DNA of 64,000 nucleotides from Aquirhabdus parva (lineage in GTDB: Bacteria; Pseudomonadota; Gammaproteobacteria; Pseudomonadales; Moraxellaceae), in assembly GCF_003351745.1 (NCBI RefSeq), contig NZ_CP031222.1, positions 1,656,207-1,720,206 on the forward strand, written 5' to 3'. This document shows, in pieces, positions 54,167-63,984 of this stretch; positions within the stretch are counted from its first letter, which is position 1; each line of letters starts with the position of its first letter. Under the pieces are notes generated by a model. That model saw only the letters and a list, made by a program, of their open reading frames with translations, was not told the origin of the DNA and made no database searches. The translations under genes were made by a program, and so were the position numbers.

Positions 54167-56533
54167 TTGGAACCACGTGTAATAGACCTCGCCAAACTCG
54201 GCAAAAATGATATCGACCGCGTCGGCGGAAAAAATGCATCCCTAGGTGAAATGATTAGCCATCTTGCCGGTGCTGGTGTAAGCGTCCCAGGTGGTTTTGC
54301 AACAACTGCGCAAGCATTCCGCGATTTCTTAGAGCAAAGCGGATTGAATGCACGCATTCAGAGTGCACTGCAAAATTTAAATGTAGATGATGTTCAAGCC
54401 TTGATCAAAACTGGTGCGCAAATTCGTCAGTGGATTATAGAAACACCACTAACGGCTGAACTGGAACAAGATGTTCGTACTGCTTTTGCTACCCTCTCGG
54501 AAGGTAATCCTGATGTAGCTGTTGCCGTTCGTTCAAGCGCTACAGCAGAAGATTTACCGGATGCGTCTTTTGCAGGTCAACAAGAAACTTTTTTGAATAT
54601 TCGTGGCATCGACAATGTTTTGATCGCAATTAAAGAAGTATTTGCCTCATTGTTTAATGATCGTGCGATTGCTTACCGTGTGCATCAAGGATATGCCCAC
54701 CAAGGCGTTGCATTGTCTGCCGGTATCCAACGTATGGTCCGCAGTGAAACTGGCGCAGCAGGCGTGATGTTCACTCTGGATACTGAGTCAGGTTTCCGCG
54801 ATGTCGTGTTTATCACGGCGGCTTATGGTTTGGGTGAAACCGTGGTCCAAGGCGCAGTCAATCCCGATGAATTTTATGTGTCCAAGCCGCTGCTTGAAAG
54901 TGGCAAACACGCTATTGTTCGTCGCAACTTGGGCAGTAAGCATCAGAAAATGGTTTATGGCGACAGTGGTGTGACAGGCCATTCAACCGTTATTGTTGAT
55001 GTCGATAAAGCTGATCGCCAAAAATTTGCGTTAAATGATCAGGAGTTGGTTGAGCTCTCCAAGCAAGCTTTGATCATCGAAAAGCATTATGGTTCACCCA
55101 TGGACATTGAGTGGGCGAAAGATGGCGATGACGGTAAGCTTTACATTGTCCAAGCACGTCCAGAAACCGTAAAAAGTCGTCAAAACGTCGGCACCATGGA
55201 ACGCTACTTGCTCAAACAGAAAGGAACAGTTCTTTGCGAAGGACGCTCCATTGGCCAACGTATTGGTTCTGGTAAAGTTCGTATTATCAATTCCATCAAA
55301 GAAATGGATCTACTCCAACCTGGTGATGTACTGGTCTCTGACATGACTGATCCAGATTGGGAGCCCGTCATGAAGCGTGCTTCTGCGATCATCACTAATC
55401 GCGGCGGTCGTACTTGCCATGCTGCAATTATTGCGCGTGAGTTAGGCGTTCCAGCTATCGTCGGTTGTGGTAATGCGACTGAAGTATTGGTTGACGGTAC
55501 TGAAGTTACAGCATCATGCGCAGAGGGTGATACTGGCTATATCTATGAGGGTGCGCTTGATTTCGAGGTTCAAAAGAACTCCATCGATTCCATGCCTCCC
55601 CTCGCATTCAAAATTATGATGAATGTGGGCAATCCAGATCGCGCCTTCGATTTCGCGCAGATTCCTAATCAAGGTGTGGGATTGGCTCGTCTGGAATTCA
55701 TTATTAATCGTATGATCGGCGTACATCCAAAAGCATTGATCAACATTGATAGCTTACCGCGTGAAACCCGTGCTGCAGTGCTTGCTCGTACTGCGGGTTA
55801 TGCAACGCCGGTTGAATTTTTTGTTGAGAAATTGGTTGAAGGTATCTCAACACTTGCTGTTTCTTTCGCAGGTAAACCTGTCATTGTGCGGATGTCTGAC
55901 TTTAAGTCAAATGAATATGCAAATCTGATTGGTGGAAAACTCTACGAGCCTGAAGAAGAAAACCCAATGCTCGGTTTCCGTGGAGCGAGTCGCTATGTTT
56001 CTGACAACTTCCGCGATTGTTTTGAGCTTGAATGTCGTGCGCTGAAAAAAGTTCGTGATGAAATGGGTCTAACTAACGTAGAAATCATGATCCCATTTGT
56101 GCGTACTGTGGGCGAAGCGGCTCGTGTGATTGAGCTACTCGCACAAAATGGTTTGGTTCGAGGTGAAAATGGTTTACGCGTTATTATGATGTGCGAGTTA
56201 CCAACCAATGCATTGCTTGCCGACAAATTTCTCGAACACTTTGATGGTTTCTCAATTGGTTCAAACGACTTAACACAACTCACGTTGGGTTTAGATCGTG
56301 ACTCTGGTATCGTCTCCCACTTGTTTGATGAGCGTGATGACGCGGTTAAGGCCTTACTTTCAATGGCCATTTCTGCATGCCGTAAAGCTAATAAATATAT
56401 TGGGATTTGTGGTCAAGGCCCATCTGATCACCCTGACTTAGCATTGTGGCTCATGGAGCAAGGGATTGATTCTGTCTCTTTGAATCCAGACTCGGTTCTC
56501 GATACCTGGTTCTTTTTGGCTCAAAGCCAATAA
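54167..56533 (+). CDS. ppsA: Phosphoenolpyruvate synthase
   Basis: PpsA makes PEP from pyruvate and ATP for gluconeogenesis. The N-terminal ATP-binding domain opens [11 protein letters not shown]. The phosphocarrier His is H418 in [21 protein letters not shown] (E. coli His421), and the C-terminal PEP-utilising domain ends [17 protein letters not shown] and SLNPDSV. The 788 residues match the family. The start is TTG 54167: GGGAG lies about 8 bases upstream and no suitable ATG precedes the conserved N terminus. A terminator follows at 56590. Confidence 0.96.
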   Translation: MEPRVIDLAKLGKNDIDRVGGKNASLGEMISHLAGAGVSVPGGFATTAQAFRDFLEQSGLNARIQSALQNLNVDDVQALIKTGAQIRQWIIETPLTAELEQDVRTAFATLSEGNPDVAVAVRSSATAEDLPDASFAGQQETFLNIRGIDNVLIAIKEVFASLFNDRAIAYRVHQGYAHQGVALSAGIQRMVRSETGAAGVMFTLDTESGFRDVVFITAAYGLGETVVQGAVNPDEFYVSKPLLESGKHAIVRRNLGSKHQKMVYGDSGVTGHSTVIVDVDKADRQKFALNDQELVELSKQALIIEKHYGSPMDIEWAKDGDDGKLYIVQARPETVKSRQNVGTMERYLLKQKGTVLCEGRSIGQRIGSGKVRIINSIKEMDLLQPGDVLVSDMTDPDWEPVMKRASAIITNRGGRTCHAAIIARELGVPAIVGCGNATEVLVDGTEVTASCAEGDTGYIYEGALDFEVQKNSIDSMPPLAFKIMMNVGNPDRAFDFAQIPNQGVGLARLEFIINRMIGVHPKALINIDSLPRETRAAVLARTAGYATPVEFFVEKLVEGISTLAVSFAGKPVIVRMSDFKSNEYANLIGGKLYEPEEENPMLGFRGASRYVSDNFRDCFELECRALKKVRDEMGLTNVEIMIPFVRTVGEAARVIELLAQNGLVRGENGLRVIMMCELPTNALLADKFLEHFDGFSIGSNDLTQLTLGLDRDSGIVSHLFDERDDAVKALLSMAISACRKANKYIGICGQGPSDHPDLALWLMEQGIDSVSLNPDSVLDTWFFLAQSQ

Positions 56534-56589
56534 TAGTACCTATGCTTATTCGTGTTATAGATTGTTAGTATGATCTTCAATTACAAAAG

Positions 56590-56611
56590 GCTCGTTTTAC
56601 ACGAGCTTTTT
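56590..56611 (+). terminator. ppsA terminator
   Basis: Arms GCTCGT and ACGAGC with a 5-base loop are followed directly by TTTTT, 57 bp after the ppsA stop. Confidence 0.85.
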
Positions 56612-56742
56612 GTTGATTACAATTTTTGATATTGTGTTTAATTCCATTTTTTGTCCAAAGAAAAATCTTCTTCAGATTCATATCTCAATAGAGAGAACTT
56701 CAGTTTAAACTTTCACATTTATATGCGCAGGCGTTCTTAAAC

Positions 56743-57573
56743 ATGCAAATTTACCTAGCTCGGAATAATCAACAAGCGGGTCCCTACACTCTTGAACAAG
56801 TCAATGCGATGTTGGCAAATACTCAAATTGTTTTGACCGATCTCGCATGGCATGAAGGCATGGAAACCTGGCTACCGTTAGGTCAATTGACTGGCGGTAA
56901 GATGGTTTATATTCCATCTTCAGATAAAAGCGCTGTCATTTCTCCATTTTCAACACCAACTACACCCAGTGCTAATAAGACTGCAGGTGTTTATTCGAGA
57001 ACGACATCAACAAAAATTGATGCAAATCATTTTTTTGCTAATGGTTCAACAATTGCAAATGTTGGTACGCGGATTGGGGCAGCGGTCGTTGATCTATTAA
57101 CACTACTCGTTATCACTACGATTGCGATGTATCAAATCTTGCCGCAAGATACGATCGCAAAAATTAGTGCGATTATGGAAAAAGCATCATCGGAGACGAC
57201 GTTGCAGTTGCAACAGCAAGTTTATGCGCTAATTCCGCCACAAGTGCAGGTTCAAGTGTTACTGATTGCTGCTGTTGTGGCCTTCGTGCAAATTCTTCTG
57301 ATCATTTGGCGTGGTCAGAGTATCGGCAAAATCTTATTCAAAATTAGAATTGTAGATGAAAAAAGCGGCTTAAAAGCAGGATTCATGCAAGGAGCAGTAC
57401 TCAGAACATTATTGTTCAATCTTGCTTATAATTTACCTTTAGTGGGCTCTCTCATTTTTATGGTTGATTTTATCTCTTTATTTACAGAAAAGAATCGCAC
57501 CCTTCATGACCGTCTGGCTAAAACCTTGGTCGTGAATGCGTTGCCTGTACAATTAGAAAAACCTAAATCTTAA
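56743..57573 (+). CDS. GYF-like domain plus RDD-family membrane protein
   Basis: The first 50 residues are a GYF_2-type domain (YLARNNQQAGPYTLEQVNAML, then TDLAWHEGMETWLPLG), which binds proline-rich or other short peptides. A disordered Thr/Ser linker leads to a C-terminal RDD domain with membrane helices. The R-D-D pattern is seen as GTRIGAAVVDLL, GQSIGKILFKIRIVDEKSG and NRTLHDRLAKT. RDD proteins are poorly understood; some are Na+/H+ antiporter-like. It stands between the ppsA terminator and the CNNM gene. A second RDD protein lies at 59020. Confidence 0.83.
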   Translation: MQIYLARNNQQAGPYTLEQVNAMLANTQIVLTDLAWHEGMETWLPLGQLTGGKMVYIPSSDKSAVISPFSTPTTPSANKTAGVYSRTTSTKIDANHFFANGSTIANVGTRIGAAVVDLLTLLVITTIAMYQILPQDTIAKISAIMEKASSETTLQLQQQVYALIPPQVQVQVLLIAAVVAFVQILLIIWRGQSIGKILFKIRIVDEKSGLKAGFMQGAVLRTLLFNLAYNLPLVGSLIFMVDFISLFTEKNRTLHDRLAKTLVVNALPVQLEKPKS

Positions 57574-57700
57574 GTAAATTTTATAAAAATGTGTGGTATT
57601 GGCACAATAATCGCTTGATATCACACATAGAATTTGCAATAAAAACGTGTTAGAAACCTTAAAGAAAGTAAAGGATAAATACTAAAATGGTAGCGGTCGT

Positions 57701-59008
57701 ATGACGATTCTGATTCTATTTCTCTTAATCGTCTTAAATGGCGTATTCGCAATGTCGGAGATGGCATTGGTTAGCGCACGTAAAGCTCGCCTGCAAAAAA
57801 GAATCGATGACGGGGATAAAGGCTCCATTGCTGCTGCCAAATTGGCTGAAGACCCCGCTGATTTTATGTCTACCATGCAAATTGGTATTTCAACGATTAC
57901 GATCTTAAGTGGTATTTTAGGTGAGGCTGCCCTATCTGAACCACTTGAGAAGTTTTTACTCGACTTTGGCATGCGCGATGCGATTGCAAGGCCACTATCG
58001 ATTGTCTTTGTTGTCGCCATCATTACCTATGTCAATATTGTTGTTGGTGAATTGGCCCCCAAACGACTGGGGCAGATTGCTCCTGAGAATGTGGCACGCA
58101 TCGTGTCTAGACCCGTGCTATGGCTAACTGCGGTCATGTTGCCTATTGTGCGGTTTCTCTCGGGATCAACTTATTTAGTTCTACGATTGATAGGGATTAA
58201 AAATACCCAAGGTCCTAAAATGACCTCTGATGAGATTCATGCGATTCTCGTTGAAGGCTCACAGAGTGGATTGATTGATGAGCAAGAGCATCAAATGGTG
58301 CGCAACGTTTTTCGATTGGACGATCGAAAAATTGCCAGTCTGATGGTTCCTCGTTTGGATGTCACCTGGTTATCCGTTAATGACGATCTTGAAAAGATTT
58401 TAGATGTTATTGAAAAAAGTGAATTTTCGCGCTTCCCTGTTTGCCGTGACAGTATCAATGATGTGATGGGTGTGGTGATGGCAAAAAATGTGCTCACCCA
58501 AGCCCTCAATAAAGAGCTCCTCAATCTTGAGTCGATTATGGAACCGCCTCTCTATGTGCCAGAGTCGTTGAATGGAATGGAGTTACTGAACCTGCTCCGT
58601 AGTTCTCAGACTGAGATGGCTTTGGTGGTTGATGAATATGGTGATATTCAAGGTATCGTGACCGTGCAAGATTTACTTGAGGCCATCACTGGGGAATTTC
58701 AGACGGATGACGAAGAGGATTCCTATGCCATTGAACGTGATGATGGATCTTGGTTACTTGACGGCTTAATTCCAAGTCACGATCTTAAAGACCGATTAAA
58801 AATAAAAAGCTTACCAGAAGAAGAGCGTGGGTTGTATAACACACTTTCAGGGCTAATGATGATGCAGCTTGGGCGCATTCCAAAAACGGCAGACAAAATT
58901 GAGTGGTCTGGTTGGGTGCTTGAGATTGTCGATATGGATGGTAAGCGTATTGATAAAGTGCTTGCTACACCGCTCATTTGCCATGATGATCTTGACGAAC
59001 AAGACTAA
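57701..59008 (+). CDS. CNNM/CorC-family (HlyC/CorC) transporter-associated protein
   Basis: This 435-residue protein has a DUF21/CNNM membrane domain (start MTILILFLLIVLNGVFAMSEMAL, about residues 1-190). A pair of CBS domains follows (about 205-335, with MVPRLDVTWL and FPVCRDSINDVMGVV), and then a CorC_HlyC FAD/transporter-associated domain (SWLLDGLIPSHDL, GLYNTLSGLMM). Homologues take part in magnesium or divalent-cation efflux and in tolerance to membrane stress. It follows the GYF-RDD gene by about 130 bp and precedes another RDD gene by 11 bp. The small membrane proteins are probably expressed together. Confidence 0.9.
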   Translation: MTILILFLLIVLNGVFAMSEMALVSARKARLQKRIDDGDKGSIAAAKLAEDPADFMSTMQIGISTITILSGILGEAALSEPLEKFLLDFGMRDAIARPLSIVFVVAIITYVNIVVGELAPKRLGQIAPENVARIVSRPVLWLTAVMLPIVRFLSGSTYLVLRLIGIKNTQGPKMTSDEIHAILVEGSQSGLIDEQEHQMVRNVFRLDDRKIASLMVPRLDVTWLSVNDDLEKILDVIEKSEFSRFPVCRDSINDVMGVVMAKNVLTQALNKELLNLESIMEPPLYVPESLNGMELLNLLRSSQTEMALVVDEYGDIQGIVTVQDLLEAITGEFQTDDEEDSYAIERDDGSWLLDGLIPSHDLKDRLKIKSLPEEERGLYNTLSGLMMMQLGRIPKTADKIEWSGWVLEIVDMDGKRIDKVLATPLICHDDLDEQD

Positions 59009-59019
59009 GTGACATCGCT

Positions 59020-59688
59020 ATGGACAAGCCATCAGCACAAAGCCCTCCACCTATTCCTCCTGAAGTCGCCTATCGCGTAGTTTATGCTGCCAGCCGAGAT
59101 CAACGCATACGGGCTGGCATTATCGATCATACAATCGATAGCACCATCTGGCTTTGGCTAATGGCGATGGCGTTGTGGTCTGTCTTTCATTTAGAAACTG
59201 CAAGTGATGCCCGCTCTATAATCGCCTCATTGGCTTCTCAGTTTTCATTTTCTATCAGTTTTATTGTTGCACTTTCATCGTTTGATTTATTCCTCTGTGT
59301 CAGGCGTGGACAAAGCATAGGGCAGTTATTCAATAGAATTTACAAAAAACCATTTCAATCATCGCCTAATAATCTAATCAGTGTTATTAAAGTTTGGGGG
59401 CATGGCTTGGTCAGTCGCTGTCTTGGCTTGCCGCTGCTCCACGTCTTTCTGGTATTCATTATTTTCTTTAATCCGACAATACAGCCGATGTCACTCTCCG
59501 ACTTCTCATTGATTGAGCCTGAGGGAAGTCTAACTTTGCTTATTTTTCTATTCAAAATCGTCCTTGCTTCATGCGTGCTATTTGGCGTATTTTTACCTTT
59601 TGGACTAGGGTTTCTTCGTCAGCCGTTGCCAACATGGTATGACCGTGTATTAGGTGTAGATGTACTGCAGTGCAAGGATTTTCTCTAG
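59020..59688 (+). CDS. RDD-family membrane protein
   Basis: This 222-residue protein has a Pro-rich N terminus (SAQSPPPIPPEV) and then an RDD domain: RIRAGIIDHTIDSTIW, RRGQSIGQLFNRIY and TWYDRVLGVDVL. There are at least four membrane helices. It follows the CNNM gene by 11 bp and is likely co-transcribed. The Pro-rich N terminus is the sort of sequence that GYF domains bind, and the neighbouring protein at 56743 has a GYF-like domain, so an interaction is a fair hypothesis. No function is known. Confidence 0.8.
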   Translation: MDKPSAQSPPPIPPEVAYRVVYAASRDQRIRAGIIDHTIDSTIWLWLMAMALWSVFHLETASDARSIIASLASQFSFSISFIVALSSFDLFLCVRRGQSIGQLFNRIYKKPFQSSPNNLISVIKVWGHGLVSRCLGLPLLHVFLVFIIFFNPTIQPMSLSDFSLIEPEGSLTLLIFLFKIVLASCVLFGVFLPFGLGFLRQPLPTWYDRVLGVDVLQCKDFL

Positions 59689-59731
59689 ATCAAATCACCC
59701 ATAACGATATTTATTCAAATAGGAATAACAA

Positions 59732-60865
59732 ATGACGGAGCTACTAAGGCGAAATCTAGAAAACCGCGAGTTGACGCGAGGAGCCGGTAAAGTCTCGGCT
59801 TTTATCTCTATCGCGCTGGGTATATTGGCGATATTGGCTGCGCTATGTTTTTTATTTCCTAATTTGCTAACAACTCCAGAATTTCGTCCTCTTTATAATG
59901 CCCACCTTTTACGCCAACTTTTAATTCTGGGTATCGCTATTGGTTTTATTTCTGGTGTGATTAGTGCATTTCGTAATCTCAATCGTCGTTGGGGATTATC
60001 TGGGATGTTATTGAATGCTTTGGCAGCACTGCTTGCATCTGGCCAGATTGAACCTGTTTATCATGGTCGCAGTGTATATGCGGGTTTGGATTATTTTGTT
60101 CTGACTTTGCTCATTGCAGCGTTAATCTTTATTCCGATGGAGCGTTTTTTTGCTAAATACCAAGAGCAGAAACTATTGCGGACAGGATGGGTTACCGATC
60201 TAAAATATTTTATGTTTAGTCATATCGGATTGCAGCTCATTAGTTTTTTTACCATCATCCCTGCTCAAATTATGTTTAACCGCTGGTTAAATCCAACATG
60301 GCAGCAGCTGGTCAGTAGTCAGCCCTTAGTTTTACAGTTTATTGAAATTCTCATTGTTGTCGATTTTTTCAGCTATTGGATACACCGCTCGATGCATAAA
60401 GTGCCGAGATTGTGGCGTATTCATGCAGTACATCACTCCTCGCATCATATGGATTGGCTAGCGGCAAGCCGGGTTCATGTAATTGAGATTATCACTAACC
60501 GATTTATTGGATATATTCCTTTACTATTTATGGGCTTCTCCCCTGCTGCAACTTACGCCTACTTAGTCTTTATTTCTTTTCATGCAATTTTTATCCATGC
60601 CAATGTCCGCTTTCGCTTTCCAGGTTTCCGTTGGGTGCTCGCAACTCCAGAATTTCATCATTGGCATCACTCTTCTGAAAAAGAAGCTTTAGATATCAAC
60701 TTTGCCGCATTTCTACCCGTTTATGATGTGATTTTTAAAACCGCTCATATGCCCGCCCATTTACCTACACGTTATGGCACGACTGCTGAAACAAAAGTTC
60801 CCGAGGGGTTTGTTGGGCAATTCCTCTATCCTTTAAAGCGCCGTAAGCGCAAGAAGAAGCTTTAA
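59732..60865 (+). CDS. Sterol desaturase / fatty acid hydroxylase family protein
   Basis: This integral-membrane di-iron oxygenase has the family's histidine motifs: WIHRSMH, HAVHHSSHH and, near the C terminus, EFHHWHHSSEKEALDINFA, which together provide the eight-or-so His ligands. Several membrane helices surround them, with two hydrophobic hairpins before the first His box. Homologues act on sterols, fatty acids, carotenoids or alkylglycerols. The substrate is not readable, but it is probably a lipid. The tail ends in a basic stretch RRKRKKK. It starts 43 bp after the RDD gene. Confidence 0.88.
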   Translation: MTELLRRNLENRELTRGAGKVSAFISIALGILAILAALCFLFPNLLTTPEFRPLYNAHLLRQLLILGIAIGFISGVISAFRNLNRRWGLSGMLLNALAALLASGQIEPVYHGRSVYAGLDYFVLTLLIAALIFIPMERFFAKYQEQKLLRTGWVTDLKYFMFSHIGLQLISFFTIIPAQIMFNRWLNPTWQQLVSSQPLVLQFIEILIVVDFFSYWIHRSMHKVPRLWRIHAVHHSSHHMDWLAASRVHVIEIITNRFIGYIPLLFMGFSPAATYAYLVFISFHAIFIHANVRFRFPGFRWVLATPEFHHWHHSSEKEALDINFAAFLPVYDVIFKTAHMPAHLPTRYGTTAETKVPEGFVGQFLYPLKRRKRKKKL

Positions 60866-60944
60866 TTTCCGTAATAGTTAAGGCGATAAACCTATATTTG
60901 TTGATAAAGTGATAAATAAAGGGAAGGTATTGATTACCTTTCTC

Positions 60945-60973
60945 TTGTATAAAAATAAGACTGGTATTATAAT
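60945..60973 (+). promoter_or_regulatory. Sigma70 promoter of the rpsF group
   Basis: TTGTAT (60945-60950), a 17-bp spacer and a perfect TATAAT (60968-60973) form the best promoter match in the window. It leaves a leader of about 140 nt before rpsF. Confidence 0.82.
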
Positions 60974-61084
60974 CCGCGCTTCGCTTTTGCGATCACGCAT
61001 AGATTTTTGTTTATAAGCTATTTATAAAAAAATGTTTCTAAATAACATTTTCTGCGTGCCTCCTTGCTTCTATCGCGTCGAAAG

Positions 61085-61119
61085 ACTCTGATGGGGGCTG
61101 CCCAAACCGTAAGGAGCTA
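61085..61119 (+). promoter_or_regulatory. Candidate S6:S18 autoregulatory leader of rpsF
   Basis: TGGG (61092-61095) pairs with CCCA (61101-61104). CCG (61107-61109) lies in the 3' bulge next to this stem, and an outer CTC (61086-61088) can pair with the GAG of the Shine-Dalgarno sequence (61114-61116). The published rpsF leader motif has exactly a CCG in a bulge near a hairpin that S6:S18 binds. The match is by eye. Confidence 0.5.
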
Positions 61120-61122
61120 TAC

Positions 61123-61515
61123 ATGCGTCACTACGAAATCGTACTTCTGGTTCATCCAGACCAGAGCGATCAGGTTGTTGGCATGGTTGAACGCTACTTG
61201 ACTCAAATCAAAGATGCAGGTGGTCAAGTCCATCGCCTCGAAGATTGGGGTCGTCGTCAACTTGCTTACCCGATCAACAAGATCCACAAAGCACACTACA
61301 TTTTGATGAACATCGAATGTGGCCAAACAACTCTTGATGAACTTGAAGAGCTGTTCCGCTACAACGACGCCATCATCCGTAATCTCATCATCCGTCGCGA
61401 TGAAGCAATCACCGAAGAATCACTGCTCGCTAAGAGTGCTGAAGAAAAACGCGCGCGTAAAGCACAGCGTAACGATGATGTGTCTTCTTCTGACATGATC
61501 GCTGACGAAGCTTAA
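61123..61515 (+). CDS. rpsF: Small ribosomal subunit protein bS6
   Basis: S6 is a 30S platform protein that binds together with S18. The sequence [38 protein letters not shown] and [15 protein letters not shown] are standard S6 landmarks. The C-terminal tail is charged and Ser-rich. GGAG precedes the ATG. rpsR follows 13 bp later. The leader carries the candidate feedback element. Confidence 0.98.
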   Translation: MRHYEIVLLVHPDQSDQVVGMVERYLTQIKDAGGQVHRLEDWGRRQLAYPINKIHKAHYILMNIECGQTTLDELEELFRYNDAIIRNLIIRRDEAITEESLLAKSAEEKRARKAQRNDDVSSSDMIADEA

Positions 61516-61528
61516 GGAGCAATCGACA

Positions 61529-61756
61529 ATGGCACGTTTTTATCGTCGTCGCAAGTTCTGCCGCTTCACAGCTGAGAACACAAAATACATCGACTACAAA
61601 GATGTAGAAACACTGAAACAGTATGTGACTGAAAACGGCAAGATCGTTCCTTCACGCATCACTGGTACTAAAGCCCGTTATCAACGTCAATTGGCACTTG
61701 CGATCAAGCAATCACGCTACTTGGCATTGATTCCGTATACCGATAACCATCAATAA
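61529..61756 (+). CDS. rpsR: Small ribosomal subunit protein bS18
   Basis: S18 is the partner of S6 on the 30S platform. The 75-residue protein begins [19 protein letters not shown] and contains the family's [32 protein letters not shown] and [14 protein letters not shown], all near the usual positions. AAGGAG lies upstream. There is no priB-like gene between rpsF and rpsR, unlike E. coli. Confidence 0.98.
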   Translation: MARFYRRRKFCRFTAENTKYIDYKDVETLKQYVTENGKIVPSRITGTKARYQRQLALAIKQSRYLALIPYTDNHQ

Positions 61757-61767
61757 GGAGATGAATT

Positions 61768-62214
61768 GTGGACGTTATTCTACTGCAACGCATCGCTAAT
61801 TTGGGTCAACTCGGTGACAAGGTTTCTGTAAAGTCAGGCTATGGCCGTAACTTTCTGATTCCTCAAGGCAAAGCTGTTTCTGCAACTGCAGCAAACACTG
61901 CATCATTTGAAGCACGTCGTGCTGAACTTGAGCGCATTGAAGCCGAATCGCTTGGCAAAGCACAAGAGCGTGCTGCTCAATTGAACGAATTGAATGTAGT
62001 TATCACCTCGAAAGCTGGTGATGAAGGCAAACTGTTTGGTTCTGTTGGCACACGTGACATCTCTGATGCACTCTCTGCTGCTGGTCATCCAGTTGAAAAA
62101 GCTGAAGTTCGTTTACCAAATGGCGCATTGCGTCACACTGGTGAATTCCATGTTGCAATTCAAGTCCATCACGATGTGACGGCTGAAGTTTTGGTTACGA
62201 TTATTGCTGAATAA
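61768..62214 (+). CDS. rplI: Large ribosomal subunit protein bL9
   Basis: L9 binds 23S rRNA domain V and holds an extended helix. The sequence starts [17 protein letters not shown] and continues [17 protein letters not shown] with the long central helix, then [16 protein letters not shown]. The 148 residues are typical. The start is GTG 61768 with AAGGAG about 7 bases upstream. It closes the rpsF-rpsR-rplI group, with a perfect terminator at 62241. Confidence 0.98.
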   Translation: MDVILLQRIANLGQLGDKVSVKSGYGRNFLIPQGKAVSATAANTASFEARRAELERIEAESLGKAQERAAQLNELNVVITSKAGDEGKLFGSVGTRDISDALSAAGHPVEKAEVRLPNGALRHTGEFHVAIQVHHDVTAEVLVTIIAE

Positions 62215-62240
62215 TCGTTTCTGAACAGGCAATATGAACT

Positions 62241-62269
62241 AAAAAAGCACGCGAAAGCGTGCTTTTTTT
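62241..62269 (+). terminator. Terminator of the rpsF-rpsR-rplI group
   Basis: AAAAAAGCACGC and GCGTGC with a GAAA tetraloop are followed by a seven-T run. It is a strong bidirectional terminator, 26 bp after rplI. Confidence 0.92.
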
Positions 62270-62490
62270 GTCTGGGTGAATACGATATTTAAAAAACAGA
62301 AATAATGACTGGATGATATTGACCGCTGTCGCTTTATCTTCCTCATAAAATAACCATAAAAATGGTGACGTCAGTTTATTATGATTTTACTACTGCCCAC
62401 GTCTGTCAATTAAGGTATCCTAAGCAACTCATTTTTTAGTTTGTTGTACCTGCTTCACGTTCCACTACACACTTAAGTACAGGTTTGATC

Positions 62491-63984
62491 ATGCCAGACG
62501 CACCAGCTTCGCCAAATCGTGTCGCGACGCTATCGACTCACTCTGCAGAGAGTAATACCAAAGTCGCTCGTAAATCGAATAAAAAAAATGATGCTGAAAA
62601 AAGCACTGAGTTGACGCGTGAATTACGTGTGCCACCGCATAGTATTCAGATGGAGCAAGCCGTACTTGCCGCACTCATGACGATCAGCGAATCATGGGAG
62701 CAGGTCAGTGAAACCATTAATGAAAACTCATTTTATGCGATACGCCATCGTTTAATTTTTAAAGCTATTGGTCATTTGTCTACTGCCAATATGCCCTATG
62801 ACGCGGTCATGGTCAGTGATTGGTTAAGTGGTCAACATCTGCTTGATGACATTGGTGGTGAAGAATATCTGATGCAGTTACTTGCTGAAAGCCCAGCGAG
62901 TTTATTCAACCTCCCAGCTTATGCCGAAAAAGTCCGTGAACATGCAGTACTTCGCGATTTAATTGCTGTTGGTAATGAAGTTCTGCAAATTTCTTACGAC
63001 CCTAAAGGGCAGCCGGTCAGTGAAATTTTAGATGCCGTTGAAAGTAAGGTGTTTTCGATTAGTGAACAACATAATAATCGAACGGCTGAGAGTGGCCCTA
63101 AAGCCATCAATGCGGTATTGAAAACTGTACTGAACAAGGTTGAAGAGTTGCAAAATGCCGACAGCGCAATTACCGGTTTAACAACAGGTTTTGTTGAGCT
63201 AGACAATAAAACGTTAGGAATGCAAAAAGGCGATCTGATTATTGTCGCAGCACGTCCGAGTATGGGTAAAACCACATTTGCAATGAACTTGATCGAGAAT
63301 GTTTTGTTTGGTAGCGACCTTCCCGCTTTGGTGTTCTCCATGGAAATGCCTGCTGACTCCATTGCAGTACGTTTGCTCTCTTCGTTCGGTTCAATTGACC
63401 AGAGCCGCTTACGCTCAGGGCGCTTAGAAGAAGGTGATTGGGTCCGTTTAACCAGCACTATGAGTCAGTTACAAAGTAAACATTTATATATCGATGATTC
63501 TTCTGCACTACCACCCAATGAATTGCGTTCTCGAGCTAGACGTATTGCCAAGATGCACAATGGTAAAATTGGCGCAATTATGATCGACTATTTACAGCTC
63601 ATGAAAGTGCCAGGTATGGGCGATAACCGAGTTGGTGAGATTTCTGAAATCTCACGAAGCCTAAAAGCCCTAGCCAAAGAGATGAACTGTCCCGTCATAG
63701 CACTATCACAGTTAAACCGCTCTTTGGAAAATCGCCCCAACAAACGGCCGATCATGTCTGACCTTCGTGAGTCTGGCGCGATTGAGCAGGATGCTGACTT
63801 AATTATGTTTATTTACCGAGACGAGGTCTATAACAAAGAGTCTAAAGAGCAAGGTACAGCTGAAATCATTATTGGTAAACAACGTAATGGTCCGATTGGG
63901 ACCGTACGTCTTGCCTTTCAAGGACAATTTACGCGATTTACCAATTTGTCTCCTGAATATTATCGTCCAGAGGATGATGAATAA
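62491..63984 (+). CDS. dnaB: Replicative DNA helicase
   Basis: DnaB unwinds DNA at the replication fork as a hexamer. The N-terminal helical domain opens near LRVPPHSIQMEQAVLAAL. The RecA-like helicase domain has Walker A ARPSMGKTT near residue 255, MIDYLQLM (Walker B region), DLRESGAIEQDADLIMFIYRDE and the arginine-finger region GKQRNGPIGTVRL. The length of about 498 residues is slightly above E. coli (471), owing to a disordered N-terminal 45 residues. ATG 62491 has AGG 8 bases upstream; TTG 62485 is also in frame. No intein is present. The gene ends 16 bp before the right edge. Confidence 0.97.
   Translation: MPDAPASPNRVATLSTHSAESNTKVARKSNKKNDAEKSTELTRELRVPPHSIQMEQAVLAALMTISESWEQVSETINENSFYAIRHRLIFKAIGHLSTANMPYDAVMVSDWLSGQHLLDDIGGEEYLMQLLAESPASLFNLPAYAEKVREHAVLRDLIAVGNEVLQISYDPKGQPVSEILDAVESKVFSISEQHNNRTAESGPKAINAVLKTVLNKVEELQNADSAITGLTTGFVELDNKTLGMQKGDLIIVAARPSMGKTTFAMNLIENVLFGSDLPALVFSMEMPADSIAVRLLSSFGSIDQSRLRSGRLEEGDWVRLTSTMSQLQSKHLYIDDSSALPPNELRSRARRIAKMHNGKIGAIMIDYLQLMKVPGMGDNRVGEISEISRSLKALAKEMNCPVIALSQLNRSLENRPNKRPIMSDLRESGAIEQDADLIMFIYRDEVYNKESKEQGTAEIIIGKQRNGPIGTVRLAFQGQFTRFTNLSPEYYRPEDDE

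Noticed and set aside
62994-63458. 154-codon open frame on the minus strand inside dnaB
   Set aside because: It is an antisense shadow of a conserved helicase domain.
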